From NCBI RefSeq assembly GCF_900109165.1, contig NZ_FNZF01000006.1, positions 19,124 to 83,123 on the forward strand: a stretch of DNA of 64,000 nt, read 5' to 3'. Position 1 is the stretch's first letter. Each line of letters begins with the position of its first letter. The notes under the pieces were generated by a model that saw nothing but the letters and a program-made list of their open reading frames with translations, was not told the DNA's origin and did no database searches. Shown here piece by piece: positions 42,134 through 51,453 of this stretch. The translations under genes and the position numbers were made by a program. This stretch comes from Bhargavaea ginsengi. Its GTDB lineage: Bacteria > Bacillota > Bacilli > Bacillales_A > Planococcaceae.

Positions 42134-43075
42134 ATGCTAAAATACATCATCCGGCGGGTCCTCCAGACCATTCCGGTACTGATCGGTGTCTCCATTCTCG
42201 TCTTCTCCCTGATGCACCTGATCCCGGGCAACCCGGCCCAGATCATCGCAGGGGAAGGCGCTTCGGAACAGACAGTCAGGCAGATCGAGGAACGCCTCGG
42301 CCTGAATGACCCGATCCATATTCAATACTTCAACTATATGAGCGGCGTCCTTCAGGGCGACCTCGGAAATTCCGTCCGGAGCGGCCGTGCCGTTTCCGAT
42401 GAGATCGGGGCCCGGTTCTGGGTCACGGTGGAATTATCATTCTATGCCACAATCCTCGCCGTCTTTATCGGGCTGATGGCGGGGATCATATCGGCGGTAC
42501 GGCGCTATACCGTAGCCGATACGGCCATCATGGTTATCGCCCTGTTCGGGTTATCCATGCCGAACTTCTGGCTCGGACTCGTACTGATTGACTGGTTCGC
42601 CGTCGGGGCGGGCTGGCTGCCGGAATGGGCGAAACTGCGTCCGTCCGGCTGGGGCGACAGCTGGCGGCAGGTGATTCTTCCGGTGATCACGCTGGGAACC
42701 GGCGGAGCGGCGATCATCGCCCGGATGACGCGCTCTTCGATGCTTGAAGTCATTAACCAAGACTATATCCGGACAGCACGCGCCAAAGGACTCACCGACC
42801 GTATCGTCACGTACCGGCACGCGCTGAAGAACGCGCTTATTCCGGTTGTCACCGTAGTCGGTCTCGAGTTCGGCGGTTTCCTTGGCGGAGCGGTCCTGAC
42901 AGAGACGATCTTTGCCATCAACGGCATGGGCCGCCTCACAGTGCAGGCCATCACCCAGCGGGACTTCCCGATTGTTCAGGGTGCGGTGCTCGTTCTGTCT
43001 GTCCTGTTCGTCTTCGTTAACTTGATAGTCGATATCTCATATAAGCTGCTCAACAAGCGGATCGACCTGAACTGA
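42134..43075 (+). CDS. Peptide ABC transporter permease, DppB/OppB class
   Basis: A 313-residue membrane protein starting MLKYIIRRVLQTIPVLIGVS, the hallmark first span of the B-class permeases, with the conserved HLIPGNPA after it and the coupling loop TARAKGLTDRIVTYRHALKN near residue 215. Partner of the C-class permease directly upstream, 15 bases away. RBS AAGGAGGGGG. Confidence 0.92.
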   Translation: MLKYIIRRVLQTIPVLIGVSILVFSLMHLIPGNPAQIIAGEGASEQTVRQIEERLGLNDPIHIQYFNYMSGVLQGDLGNSVRSGRAVSDEIGARFWVTVELSFYATILAVFIGLMAGIISAVRRYTVADTAIMVIALFGLSMPNFWLGLVLIDWFAVGAGWLPEWAKLRPSGWGDSWRQVILPVITLGTGGAAIIARMTRSSMLEVINQDYIRTARAKGLTDRIVTYRHALKNALIPVVTVVGLEFGGFLGGAVLTETIFAINGMGRLTVQAITQRDFPIVQGAVLVLSVLFVFVNLIVDISYKLLNKRIDLN

Positions 43076-43110
43076 TCGGTCCCGGCCAACGGCCCAAGGA
43101 GGAAAGATCA

Positions 43111-44136
43111 TTGGAAGAAACGATATTGGATGTGCGCGGATTGCGCACCTCTTTCTTCACGGACGAGGGGGAAGTCAAGGCCGTCGACGGCGTGAGCTTC
43201 TCCGTCCCGAAAGGTAAAACAATAGGAATCGTGGGCGAGTCGGGCTCCGGCAAAAGTATCACCTCTTTGTCGATCCTCCGGCTTCTCGCGGAAAATGGCA
43301 AAGTGGTCGACGGGGAAGTCCTCTTCAAGGGGGAGAACATCCTCGACTACTCCGAAAAGCAAATGCGTGGGCTGCGGGGAAACAAAATCTCGATGATATT
43401 CCAGGAACCGATGACCTCGCTGAACCCGGTCTTCACGGTCGGCCAGCAAATTTCGGAATCTCTTACTACCCACCAGGGCATGAACAAAAAACAGGCGATG
43501 GCAAAATCTGTCGACCTGCTGAAGCTGGTCGGTATCCCGTCTCCTGAAAAGCGAGTTACGCAATATCCTTATGAACTGTCAGGTGGTATGCGTCAGCGTG
43601 TCATGATCGCCATGGCGCTTGCCTGCAACCCTGAAATCCTCGTCGCGGACGAGCCGACAACCGCGCTCGACGTGACGATCCAAGCACAGATCCTCGGCCT
43701 GATCAAGGATCTCCAGAACCGTCTCGGCATGTCTGTGATTTTCATTACCCACGACCTTGGTGTCGTTGCGGAAACTTGCGACTATGTGGCGGTCATGTAC
43801 GCAGGCCAGGTCGTCGAATATAGTGATGTACGGACACTATTCCGCCGGCCGCGACACCCGTATACGATCGGGCTGCTGAAATCGTTGCCGCGGCCTGACG
43901 CGGATCAGGAAAAACTTGTCCCGATCCACGGCATGGTCCCGTCACCGTTCAAGATGCCGACAGGCTGCCGGTTTGCGCCTCGCTGTCCGGCGGCGACGGA
44001 TCTGTGCCGCGAAAAACTGCCTGACCTGTTCGATGACGGGGAAGGCAACCAGGTCCGCTGCTGGATCTACGATGAAGAATGGCCGGGGCCAAAGGAGGTG
44101 GATGTCTTTGGAGAAGAAAGAATTGCTAAAGGTTGA
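43111..44136 (+). CDS. Peptide ABC transporter ATPase, DppD/OppD class
   Basis: A 341-residue ATPase: Walker [14 protein letters not shown], signature LSGGMRQR, Walker [14 protein letters not shown]-loop ITHD, and the C-terminal oligopeptide extension with [15 protein letters not shown] (cysteine-rich, iron-sulfur cluster site in some members). TTG start at 43111 behind AAGGAGGAAA. Overlaps the start of the next ATPase by 29 bases, showing translational coupling. Confidence 0.92.
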   Translation: MEETILDVRGLRTSFFTDEGEVKAVDGVSFSVPKGKTIGIVGESGSGKSITSLSILRLLAENGKVVDGEVLFKGENILDYSEKQMRGLRGNKISMIFQEPMTSLNPVFTVGQQISESLTTHQGMNKKQAMAKSVDLLKLVGIPSPEKRVTQYPYELSGGMRQRVMIAMALACNPEILVADEPTTALDVTIQAQILGLIKDLQNRLGMSVIFITHDLGVVAETCDYVAVMYAGQVVEYSDVRTLFRRPRHPYTIGLLKSLPRPDADQEKLVPIHGMVPSPFKMPTGCRFAPRCPAATDLCREKLPDLFDDGEGNQVRCWIYDEEWPGPKEVDVFGEERIAKG

Positions 44137-45139
44137 GGGACTGAAGCAGTATTTCCCGATCAAAGGGGGCTTCTTCGGACGTACGGTCAACCACGTCAAG
44201 GCGGTCGACGACATCAGCTTCACGGTATATGAAGGGGAGACGGTCAGTATCGTCGGCGAGTCCGGATGCGGTAAGTCCACAACCGGACGTGCCATCCTCC
44301 GACTTGAGGAGCCATCAGATGGCAAGGTCTATTTTGAAGGCACCGACCTCGCTTCACTGTCAAAGTCGGAAATGCGGAAACACCGGAAGGATCTCCAGAT
44401 CATCTTCCAGGATCCGTATGCCTCAATCAACCCGCGCCAGGCGGTTTCGGATGTCCTCAATGAAGCCATGGAAATCCAGAATGTGCTTCCGAGAAAAGAA
44501 CGGCGCAAGCGAATCATCGAACTGCTTGAAACAGTCGGGCTCAATGGCAGCCAGGCAGACCGTTTCCCGCATGAATTCTCCGGAGGGCAGCGCCAGCGGA
44601 TCGGCATTGCCCGCGCGCTATCTGTAAACCCTAAGCTCATCATCTGTGACGAAGCCGTATCGGCACTTGACGTTTCAATCCAGGCGCAGGTGCTGAACCT
44701 GCTGGACGAGCTGCAGGAAGAGTATGGTCTCACTTATCTGTTCATCTCCCATGACCTCGGCGTCGTCCGCCACATTTCGGACCGCGTCATCGTCATGTAC
44801 CTCGGGAAGATCATGGAGATCGGGGACAAAAAGTCGATTTTTGATAACCCGAAACACCCGTATACGAAAGCGCTGCTGTCGGCGATCCCTGTGCCGGATC
44901 CGGATCGCGAACGGGAACATATCGTTCTCCGCGGAGACGTGCCTTCCCCGATCGATCCGCCGACGGGCTGCCGCTTCCATACCCGCTGCCCGTTCGCCCA
45001 GGACAAATGCCGGACAGATGTTCCTGAACTCAAGGTGCATGACGGTATGCGCGAAGGCCACGAAGCTGCCTGCCATTTCGTCGAAGAGATCGAAAGCGGC
45101 CAGCTCAAACCGAACTATATGGAAACTGCATCCTTCTAA
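44108..45139 (+). CDS. Peptide ABC transporter ATPase, DppF/OppF class
   Basis: A 343-residue ATPase with Walker A GESGCGKSTTGRA, signature FSGGQRQR, Walker B LIICDEAVSALD, and the C-terminal GCRFHTRCPFAQDKC extension. Two starts are possible: TTG at 44108, seven bases after AAAGGAGGTG, and ATG at 44102, one base after it; spacing favours the TTG. It is the second ATPase that pairs with the OppD-like subunit and completes the ABC system. Confidence 0.9.
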   Translation: MEKKELLKVEGLKQYFPIKGGFFGRTVNHVKAVDDISFTVYEGETVSIVGESGCGKSTTGRAILRLEEPSDGKVYFEGTDLASLSKSEMRKHRKDLQIIFQDPYASINPRQAVSDVLNEAMEIQNVLPRKERRKRIIELLETVGLNGSQADRFPHEFSGGQRQRIGIARALSVNPKLIICDEAVSALDVSIQAQVLNLLDELQEEYGLTYLFISHDLGVVRHISDRVIVMYLGKIMEIGDKKSIFDNPKHPYTKALLSAIPVPDPDREREHIVLRGDVPSPIDPPTGCRFHTRCPFAQDKCRTDVPELKVHDGMREGHEAACHFVEEIESGQLKPNYMETASF

Positions 45140-45145
45140 GGATCC

Positions 45146-45180
45146 AAACCCGCTGCCGGAAAGGCAGCGGGTTTTCTTTT
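45146..45180 (+). terminator. Terminator of the peptide transporter operon
   Basis: AACCCGCTGCC / GGCAGCGGGTT stem, GGAAA loop, TTTCTTTT. Confidence 0.92.
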
Positions 45181-45221
45181 GGGAAGAAGGAGAGTTGCAA
45201 CAAGGGGTGAGGAGTTGAAGT

Positions 45222-45299
45222 ATGGGCAGTGAAATTGAAACAAGGAAATTGGATAGAGAGCCCGGACCTGCAACATACGAAACGGACGTACAGCAATAA
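45222..45299 (+). CDS. Possible 25-residue small protein
   Basis: GAGGAG seven bases before an ATG opens a 25-codon frame (MGSEIETRKLDREPG, then PATYETDVQQ) that ends before a terminator. It is hydrophilic and charged. Evidence is only the well-placed ribosome binding site, so it may be chance. Confidence 0.25.
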   Translation: MGSEIETRKLDREPGPATYETDVQQ

Positions 45300-45311
45300 A
45301 TTCCGCCAATC

Positions 45312-45346
45312 AAAAATCCCCGCTCCGTCACCCGGAGCGGGGGCTC
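45312..45346 (-). terminator. Terminator of the permease gene at 45358
   Basis: Minus-strand stem CCCCGCTCCG / CGGAGCGGGG with 5-base loop and ATTTTTG. Confidence 0.88.
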
Positions 45347-45357
45347 AAAAACACTGA

Positions 45358-46419
45358 TTACAAGACCCACATGCCGACGAGGCCGCAGAGGACGCCGAGC
45401 AAGATGACGGCTGCGCCGACGAACCAGAGGACTTTCCTCGGGAACGCACCCGCGACGAGGATCAGCGATGGCAGGCTGATGGCCGGCAGGGTGATGAGCA
45501 GGGCAGCGGCAGGGCCTGTGCCGAGCCCGGCAGACATGAATGCCTGGATGATCGGGATTTCGGCCGCTGTCGGGATGACGAACAGCATGCCGCCGATCGC
45601 GAAGAGCAGGATCATGAGCAGCGAATTTCCTGATGCGCCTTCGAGCAACGGGAAAAGCCACGGGCGGATTGCCGCGATCAGCAGGACGGACAGGAAGTAG
45701 GCCGGGATGATGAACAGCGCCATACGGCCCATGCTTTTCAGCCAGCGGGAAAGGAAGCTGCCTTCTTCGGGAGCGGCCGCCGCTTCTGTTTCTTCAACTT
45801 TCCGGGCGAGTTCTTCAGGCGCCGGCTGCGGAGCGAAACGGTTCGCCAGGTAGCTGATGCCGAACACGAGCAGGATGCCGAAGACAGCACGCAGCAGGGT
45901 GAATTCCCAGGACAGGACGAACGTCATGAAAATGAGGACCGCCGGATTCAGCACCGGGTTACCGAGCCAGAAGGCAAGTGCCGCTCCGATCGAGACATTC
46001 TTTTTCCGGAGCCCCGCTGCGACGGGCGCCGCGCAGCACGTGCACATCATGCCGGGCAGGCTTGTGAGGCCGCCGATTGCGGTGCTGCCGAATGATGTCT
46101 TACCGAGTGTGCGAAGAAGCCAGTCTGCCGGAATCAGTACTTGGACAAGGGAGCCGAGGACAATCCCGAGAACGGCTGCTTTCCAGACGGCGAGAAAGTA
46201 AGTGACGGTGTACGACCATGTGCTTTCCCAGGAGAATGTCCCGGCTTCTGCCGGGTCCCCGAGGATGGAATCACCGATCGACTGTGTCGTGATGGCGGTG
46301 ATGCTTTTGTCTACGTATGGAATCCATTTCACATAAGCAAGCCCGATAATGGCGACGAGCAGGAAGATGGCTACATATAAAATCGTCCGTTTTCTGTCGG
46401 ACGGAGCAGTGGTGTTCAA
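45358..46419 (-). CDS. Predicted permease, UPF0718/ArsP_1-like (DUF318)
   Basis: A 353-residue membrane protein with about nine spans. The conserved motif GMMCTCCAAPVAAGLRKK, near residue 120, with its two adjacent cysteines and the later WLGNPVLNPAVLIFM, marks the predicted permease family that includes ArsP (organoarsenical efflux) and YraQ/YcgR. The cysteines may bind metal or metalloid, but the substrate is open. TTG start at 46419 behind AGGAGG. Divergently oriented to nothing close; single gene with its own terminator. Confidence 0.82.
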   Translation of the reverse strand: MNTTAPSDRKRTILYVAIFLLVAIIGLAYVKWIPYVDKSITAITTQSIGDSILGDPAEAGTFSWESTWSYTVTYFLAVWKAAVLGIVLGSLVQVLIPADWLLRTLGKTSFGSTAIGGLTSLPGMMCTCCAAPVAAGLRKKNVSIGAALAFWLGNPVLNPAVLIFMTFVLSWEFTLLRAVFGILLVFGISYLANRFAPQPAPEELARKVEETEAAAAPEEGSFLSRWLKSMGRMALFIIPAYFLSVLLIAAIRPWLFPLLEGASGNSLLMILLFAIGGMLFVIPTAAEIPIIQAFMSAGLGTGPAAALLITLPAISLPSLILVAGAFPRKVLWFVGAAVILLGVLCGLVGMWVL

Positions 46420-46489
46420 GGTCAGGACCTCCTAAAAATGATAACCGGAATAGTATACCACTTTAATCCGGATTCTTCATAGCGAGAAT

Positions 46490-46520
46490 GAAAATCCCCC
46501 GCATTTTAAGCGGGGGGATC
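46490..46520 (-). terminator. Terminator of the ABC exporter gene
   Basis: Minus-strand stem CCCCCGC / GCGGGGG with TTAAAAT loop and ATTTTC. Confidence 0.85.
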
Positions 46521-46522
46521 CA

Positions 46523-48241
46523 TCATGCTTCCTGGAACTGAATGTTGTGCAGGTTGGCGAAGACACCGCCTTTTTGGACGAGTTCTTCGTATTCTCCGTC
46601 TTCTGCGATTCCGTCCTTTGTCACGACGACAACACGGTCGGCGTTCCGGATCGTGGCCAGGCGATGGGCGATCACAAGGGTCGTACGGTTTTCGGACAGT
46701 TCCTCTAGGGATTGCTGGATGATTCGCTCCGTCTCGGTGTCCAGCGCGGAAGTGGCTTCATCCAGGATCAGGATCGGAGGGTTTTTCAGGAACATGCGGG
46801 CGATGGCCAGCCGCTGCTTCTGGCCGCCGGAAAGCTTTAGCCCGCGCTCGCCGATCTGAGTTTCATAGCCGTCCGGAAGCTCCGTGACGAATTCTTCAAG
46901 ATGGGCTTTGCGTGCGGCTTCATAAACTTCCTCATCGGTTGCGCCCAGCTTTCCGTAGGCAATGTTCTCAAAAATGGTACCGGTGAAGAGGAACACATCC
47001 TGCTGTACGATTCCGATCTGGGAACGGAGCGAGCGCATCGTCATGTCGCGGACATCCATGCCGTCGATGGAAATCGAGCCGCTGTCGACATCATAGAAAC
47101 GCGGAATAAGCGAGCAGATTGTCGTCTTCCCTGCACCCGAAGGGCCGACGAATGCGACGGTCTGCCCCGCCCGGATCGACAGGCTGATGTCATTCAGGAC
47201 GGACTTCGAGCCGTCATAGGCGAATGCGACCCGGTCAAATCGGATATTGCCGTTCAGATGGGAAACTTCTACCGCATCGGGGCGGTCAAGCACTTCGGGT
47301 TCTTCATCCAGCAACTCGCGGAATCGCCGGAATCCGGCCATTCCTTTCGGGTACATTTCGAGAAGTGCAGCGATCTTGTCCACCGGCTTGATCAGAACGT
47401 TGACGAACAGAACGAAGCTGACAAGCTCTCCGTAGGACAGGCGGTCATTAAAGGTAAACCAGGCGCCTACCACAAGGACAAGCAGCGTAACGAGGCGGGT
47501 CATCATGTACATGCTGGAATGCGTCCAGGCCATGACTTTGTAGGCGGCAACCTTCGCGTGCCGGAAACGGCCGTTGTCACTGCGGAAGCGGGACATCTCG
47601 AATGATTCGTTCGTAAATGACTGCACGACGCGGACCCCGGAGACGCTGTCCTCAACCCGGGCATTTACATCGGCGATGCGGCTGTACATGTTGCGCCACG
47701 CTTTGTTCATCTTCGTATTACAGAATGTGATGACCGCGACGAGGAACGGGATCATGATGATCGTGATCAGCGCAAGCTCCGGATTGATCGTGTACATGAT
47801 CGAGAAGGCCCCGATGATGGTCATGATGGCGATGAAGATGTCCTCAGGACCGTGGTGGGCAAGTTCGCCGATGTCGAACAGGTCGTTGGTGATGCGGCTC
47901 ATGATGTGTCCGGTCTTCGTGTTATCGAAAAACCGGAACGACTGCCGCTGCACATGGTTGAACAGCTGCTGGCGCATGTCTGTCTCAATATTGATCCCGA
48001 GCTTGTGGCCAAGGTAAGCGACGATGAACTGCAGGAATGTACTGAGAAGATAGACACCGAGCAGCAGAAGGCTGACCCAGACAATCCGTCCCCAGTCCCC
48101 TGTCGGCAGCAGCTCATCGATGAACCACTGCACGGCGACTGGAAATGCAAGCTCGAGCAATGCGACAAAAACTGCGCTTGAGAAGTCAATCATGAACAGC
48201 CGCTTATGCGGTTTATAATAGGAAAAGAATTGCTTGAGCAT
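46523..48241 (-). CDS. ABC exporter, fused permease-ATPase (MsbA/YgaD-type)
   Basis: A 572-residue half-transporter: six-span ABC_membrane domain (about residues 15-300) then an ATPase domain with Walker A GPSGAGKTT, Q-loop, signature LSGGQKQR, Walker B ILILDEATSALD and H-loop AHRL. Forms a homodimer and exports lipids or drugs. The start is the ATG at 48241, MLKQFFSYYKPHKRLF, behind TGGAGGATC; the frame is open for another 650 bases upstream but that part reads as low-complexity shadow of the next gene. Divergent from the DUF6612 lipoprotein gene. Confidence 0.9.
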   Translation of the reverse strand: MLKQFFSYYKPHKRLFMIDFSSAVFVALLELAFPVAVQWFIDELLPTGDWGRIVWVSLLLLGVYLLSTFLQFIVAYLGHKLGINIETDMRQQLFNHVQRQSFRFFDNTKTGHIMSRITNDLFDIGELAHHGPEDIFIAIMTIIGAFSIMYTINPELALITIIMIPFLVAVITFCNTKMNKAWRNMYSRIADVNARVEDSVSGVRVVQSFTNESFEMSRFRSDNGRFRHAKVAAYKVMAWTHSSMYMMTRLVTLLVLVVGAWFTFNDRLSYGELVSFVLFVNVLIKPVDKIAALLEMYPKGMAGFRRFRELLDEEPEVLDRPDAVEVSHLNGNIRFDRVAFAYDGSKSVLNDISLSIRAGQTVAFVGPSGAGKTTICSLIPRFYDVDSGSISIDGMDVRDMTMRSLRSQIGIVQQDVFLFTGTIFENIAYGKLGATDEEVYEAARKAHLEEFVTELPDGYETQIGERGLKLSGGQKQRLAIARMFLKNPPILILDEATSALDTETERIIQQSLEELSENRTTLVIAHRLATIRNADRVVVVTKDGIAEDGEYEELVQKGGVFANLHNIQFQEA

Positions 48242-48405
48242 GGGGATCCTCCATTCGGATACTTCGGCTTCCGTCATTATAGCCGAAGCAGAAAGATTCC
48301 GGAAGGCGTTGGGACTTTTGTCGGGTTTCAGCGAAAAGGCGGAACTTTCGCCGGGGTGTCGCCGTATTACGGACTGTACACAATCCAGAGAGGCGGTAAT
48401 TCTAT

Positions 48406-49275
48406 ATGAAGAAACTCTTGATGGCCATGGCGGCCGGAACTCTGACACTTGGTCTGGCGGCGTGCGGCGAAACGGCCGAACCGACGGAAGGAACCCCGGA
48501 AGATAAGCAGAGCGACCTGACGGCGGAGGAAGTATACGAGAAAGCGCTGACCGCTTCCCAGGAAATGAAGAGCACCGAGGTGGCGCTCGAAATGGATCAG
48601 AAGATCTCAATACCTTCCCAGGAAGTGGAGATGAACACGAACACCAACTTGGATATGGAAATGACGCTGGATCCGATGGCACTGCATCAGAAAGGCACGA
48701 TGGCCATGAGCGCCGCAGGCGGTGAAGAGATGTCGATGGAAATCGAAGCCTATATGACTGAAGACGGAACAATGTACTTGCTCGATCCGCAGGCTGGCCA
48801 GTGGATGAAGATGACCGGAGCGATTCCTGAGCTTGACCAACTGACCCAGAATCAGCCGGATCCATCTGAGCAGCTTGAACAGCTTCAGGAATATGCAAAA
48901 GACATGAAGTTCGAGCAAAACGAGAACGAGTACATCCTGAAGCTCACGGCTGACGGTGAGAAGTTCAATGATCTGATCAAGCAGACACTCCAGGAGCAGC
49001 TTCCGCCTGAAGCGCTCGAGCAGATGGGCGAAGAAGAGCAGAACGCACTAGAGAACATGAGCATCAATGAACTGGAGTACGAAATGTACGTTGACAAGGA
49101 AACTTTCAACATGACAGCGATGAACATGGTCATGGCGATGACGATGGAAGAGCAGGGTGAGGAACTCAACATCGATATGGATTCAAAGACAACCTACTCG
49201 AACATCAATGGAATCGAGAAAATCGAGATTCCTCAGGAAATCATCGACTCCGCAGTCGAACTCCCACAGCAATAA
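48406..49275 (+). CDS. DUF6612-type lipoprotein
   Basis: A 289-residue lipoprotein: signal MKKLLMAMAAGTLTLGLAAC with the lipid-anchor Cys20, an acidic linker (to about residue 40), then a beta-rich body with ALEMDQKISIP, MEMTLDPMALHQKG, EAYMTEDGTMYLLD and MYVDKETFNMTAMN. The repeated strand pattern resembles LppX/LolA-like cups that carry hydrophobic ligands, but that is inference. Met and Glu are unusually abundant. RBS GAGGCGG before the ATG. Own terminator. Confidence 0.8.
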   Translation: MKKLLMAMAAGTLTLGLAACGETAEPTEGTPEDKQSDLTAEEVYEKALTASQEMKSTEVALEMDQKISIPSQEVEMNTNTNLDMEMTLDPMALHQKGTMAMSAAGGEEMSMEIEAYMTEDGTMYLLDPQAGQWMKMTGAIPELDQLTQNQPDPSEQLEQLQEYAKDMKFEQNENEYILKLTADGEKFNDLIKQTLQEQLPPEALEQMGEEEQNALENMSINELEYEMYVDKETFNMTAMNMVMAMTMEEQGEELNIDMDSKTTYSNINGIEKIEIPQEIIDSAVELPQQ

Positions 49276-49280
49276 TCACA

Positions 49281-49314
49281 AGAAAAACCGCAGCCGGGTG
49301 CTGCGGTTTTTCTT
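49281..49314 (+). terminator. Terminator of the DUF6612 gene
   Basis: AAAAACCGCAGC / GCTGCGGTTTTT stem with CGGGT loop. Confidence 0.92.
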
Positions 49315-49406
49315 ATGATTGTGAGATTTAAGCACTGTAATTCCGCCTGAACAAGCAGAAATGAATGTTGTCCGAAAAATCGCACTTCCTTCACCTGAAA
49401 TCTAAT

Positions 49407-49442
49407 TAATAATCATTCTAATCTAACTGATAATCATTTTCA
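49407..49442. promoter_or_regulatory. Two Fur boxes upstream of the siderophore operon
   Basis: TGATAATCATTTTCA (49428-49442) matches 13 of 14 informative bases of the 7-1-7 Fur box; a weaker copy, TAATAATCATTCTAA (49407-49421), lies 21 bases upstream with 11 of 14. They sit just before the promoter. Confidence 0.85.
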
Positions 49443-49450
49443 TTTAAGCT

Positions 49451-49478
49451 TTGACTTCCCATTAACGCGTGCTATAAT
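49451..49478 (+). promoter_or_regulatory. Sigma-A promoter of the siderophore operon
   Basis: TTGACT (49451-49456), 16-base spacer, TATAAT (49473-49478), directly after the Fur boxes. Confidence 0.8.
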
Positions 49479-49500
49479 AGCAATTGCAAGGGTGGTGAGA

Positions 49501-49557
49501 ATGATTTTCAACAGAACATTCTCAATCGCCTTTCAAATCGCAGTGCATCGGGGATAG
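49501..49557 (+). CDS. Leader peptide upstream of the siderophore permease gene
   Basis: ATG at 49501 follows the strong AAGGGTGGTGAGA site and opens an 18-codon frame, MIFNRTFSIAFQIAVHRG, whose TAG lies two bases before the ATG of the YclN-like gene. That gene has no good ribosome binding site of its own (only GGGGAT), so its translation may depend on ribosomes finishing the leader. Peptide has one hydrophobic stretch and no run of regulatory codons. Confidence 0.45.
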   Translation: MIFNRTFSIAFQIAVHRG

Positions 49558-49559
49558 CC

Positions 49560-50510
49560 ATGAAGACACGTTACTTGATTGCGGGACTCATTCTCCTGTC
49601 GTTCACATCATTGTTCGTCGGAGTGAGCAGCATCACACCAATGGACCTCTTGGATTGGAGTTCCGAAGAAACCCAAATATTTTTGATCAGCCGTGTTCCT
49701 CGGCTCGTAGCCATCCTGTTGGCTGGGGCGGGCATGAGTGTCGCCGGCATGATCATGCAACAGTTGAGCCGGAACAAGTTTGTTTCGCCGACAACAGCAG
49801 GAACACTGGATGCGACCCGACTGGGGATTCTCGTTTCCATGCTCCTGTTCACGAATGCAACGTTGCTCGAGCAGATGGCCATCTCGTTTGCATTCGCCCT
49901 TGCCGGTACACTCTTGTTTATGCAGATCTTGGACCGCATCAAGTTCAAAGATGCGATTTTCATCCCGCTGGTCGGGCTCATGTTCGGGAACATATTGTCG
50001 TCACTGACGACATTCTTCGCCTATCGGTCGAATGTGATCCAGAACATGTCCTCCTGGCTGCAGGGAGATTTCTCCATGATCATGTCAGGGCGCTATGAGC
50101 TTCTGTACATCAGCGTCCCGATCCTGGTTTTGGCCTACGTTTATGCAAACCGATTTACGGTTGCAGGCATGGGCGAGGATTTCTCCAGGAACCTCGGGCT
50201 CAACTACAAGTTCGTCGTTAACTTCGGGCTGATTCTCGTCGCTTTGGTGACGGTAACTGTCGTCCTCACGGTCGGCATGATTCCGTTTCTCGGACTCATC
50301 ATCCCCAACATCGTCTCCATCATGAAAGGGGACAATCTTGAGAAGACTTTGCCGCACACGGCACTCATGGGAGCAATATTCCTGCTTATCTGTGACATTC
50401 TCGGGCGTGTGCTGATTTATCCATATGAAATTTCCATCAGCTTGATGGTCGGGGTCATCGGCAGCGGCATCTTCCTCTACCTGCTGTTCAGGAGGAAAGC
50501 TTATGCGTGA
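49560..50510 (+). CDS. yclN: Iron-siderophore ABC permease, YclN-like
   Basis: A 316-residue FecCD-family permease with nine to ten spans. SRVPRLVAILLAGAGMSVAG is the family's opening motif; VTVVLTVGMIPFLGLIIPNI holds the coupling region. With the next three genes it forms the order permease-permease-ATPase-binding protein of B. subtilis yclNOPQ, the petrobactin importer. Fur boxes precede it. The overlap with the next permease and weak own RBS suggest coupling to a leader ORF. Initiates at the ATG at 49560. Confidence 0.9.
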   Translation: MKTRYLIAGLILLSFTSLFVGVSSITPMDLLDWSSEETQIFLISRVPRLVAILLAGAGMSVAGMIMQQLSRNKFVSPTTAGTLDATRLGILVSMLLFTNATLLEQMAISFAFALAGTLLFMQILDRIKFKDAIFIPLVGLMFGNILSSLTTFFAYRSNVIQNMSSWLQGDFSMIMSGRYELLYISVPILVLAYVYANRFTVAGMGEDFSRNLGLNYKFVVNFGLILVALVTVTVVLTVGMIPFLGLIIPNIVSIMKGDNLEKTLPHTALMGAIFLLICDILGRVLIYPYEISISLMVGVIGSGIFLYLLFRRKAYA

Positions 50511-51453
50511 TTCTACAAAACTCATCATTCTGTATGCGCTGGCGGCGCTCTCTGTCGGTCTGTATCTCTTCCATGATCTGAACGGCAGCTACGATTACGC
50601 CCTTCCGAGAAGGGGTGTGAAAGTTGCGGCCATGGCCGTGACCGGTGTCGCTATCGCATACGCCACGGTCGTCTTCCAGACGATCACCCAGAACCGTATC
50701 CTGACGCCGAGCATCATGGGGCTGGATTCGCTCTACATGCTGATCCAGACGCTCATCATCTTCTTCCTGGGCTCCACCCATGTGACGGTCGTCAATAAGC
50801 AGGTCAACTTCCTGCTGTCGGTCGCAGCGATGATCATCTTCGCGCTGCTGCTCTACCAGCTCCTCTTCAAGAAGGGGAATCGGCCGGTGTATTTCCTGCT
50901 TCTGGTCGGAATCATCGTCGGAACCTTTTTCGGAAGCATCTCGACATTCCTTCAGGTGCTGATCGATCCGAACGAGTTCCTGACCGTCCAGGATGCGATG
51001 TTTGCCAGCTTCAACAATGTCAATTCAGATCTGGTCTGGCTCTCCATCGCGGTGGTCGGCGTCTGCATCGTCATCGGCTGGCGTCAGCTCAGAATCATGG
51101 ACGTCATTTCGCTCGGCCGGGATATCTCCATCAACCTGGGCGTACCGTATGACAGAATGGTGCGCGGCACCCTGATCCTGTCGTCGGTGCTGATCGCCGT
51201 CTCCACGGCGCTTGTCGGCCCGATCACGTTCTTTGGGCTGATCGTCGCGAACCTGAGCTACCAGTTCCTGAAGTCCTATAAGCACTCGGTTACGCTTGCG
51301 GGTGCAGCCGGCCTGAGTCTGATCCTCCTCATCGGGGGACAGTGGGTCGTCGAGCGCATCTTCACCTTCTCGACCACTCTGAGTGTCATCATCAACTTCG
51401 CCGGCGGCGTATATTTCATCTATCTACTACTTAAGGAGAGTCGATCCGCATGA
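50503..51453 (+). CDS. yclO: Iron-siderophore ABC permease, YclO-like
   Basis: A 316-residue FecCD-type permease that pairs with the YclN-like subunit. It contains SIMGLDSLYMLIQTLIIFF and GPITFFGLIVANLSYQFLK, the latter the coupling segment for the ATPase. The ATG overlaps the preceding stop by eight bases, and its own stop overlaps the next ATG (ATGA). An AGGAGG inside the previous gene serves as its ribosome binding site. Confidence 0.9.
   Translation: MRDSTKLIILYALAALSVGLYLFHDLNGSYDYALPRRGVKVAAMAVTGVAIAYATVVFQTITQNRILTPSIMGLDSLYMLIQTLIIFFLGSTHVTVVNKQVNFLLSVAAMIIFALLLYQLLFKKGNRPVYFLLLVGIIVGTFFGSISTFLQVLIDPNEFLTVQDAMFASFNNVNSDLVWLSIAVVGVCIVIGWRQLRIMDVISLGRDISINLGVPYDRMVRGTLILSSVLIAVSTALVGPITFFGLIVANLSYQFLKSYKHSVTLAGAAGLSLILLIGGQWVVERIFTFSTTLSVIINFAGGVYFIYLLLKESRSA

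Noticed and set aside
48242-48898. Upstream in-frame extension of the ABC exporter gene, making it 791 codons long
   Set aside because: The added segment is antisense to the DUF6612 gene, is Ser/Arg/Pro-rich and has no family match; the ATG at 48241 has a good ribosome binding site and starts a normal-length protein.
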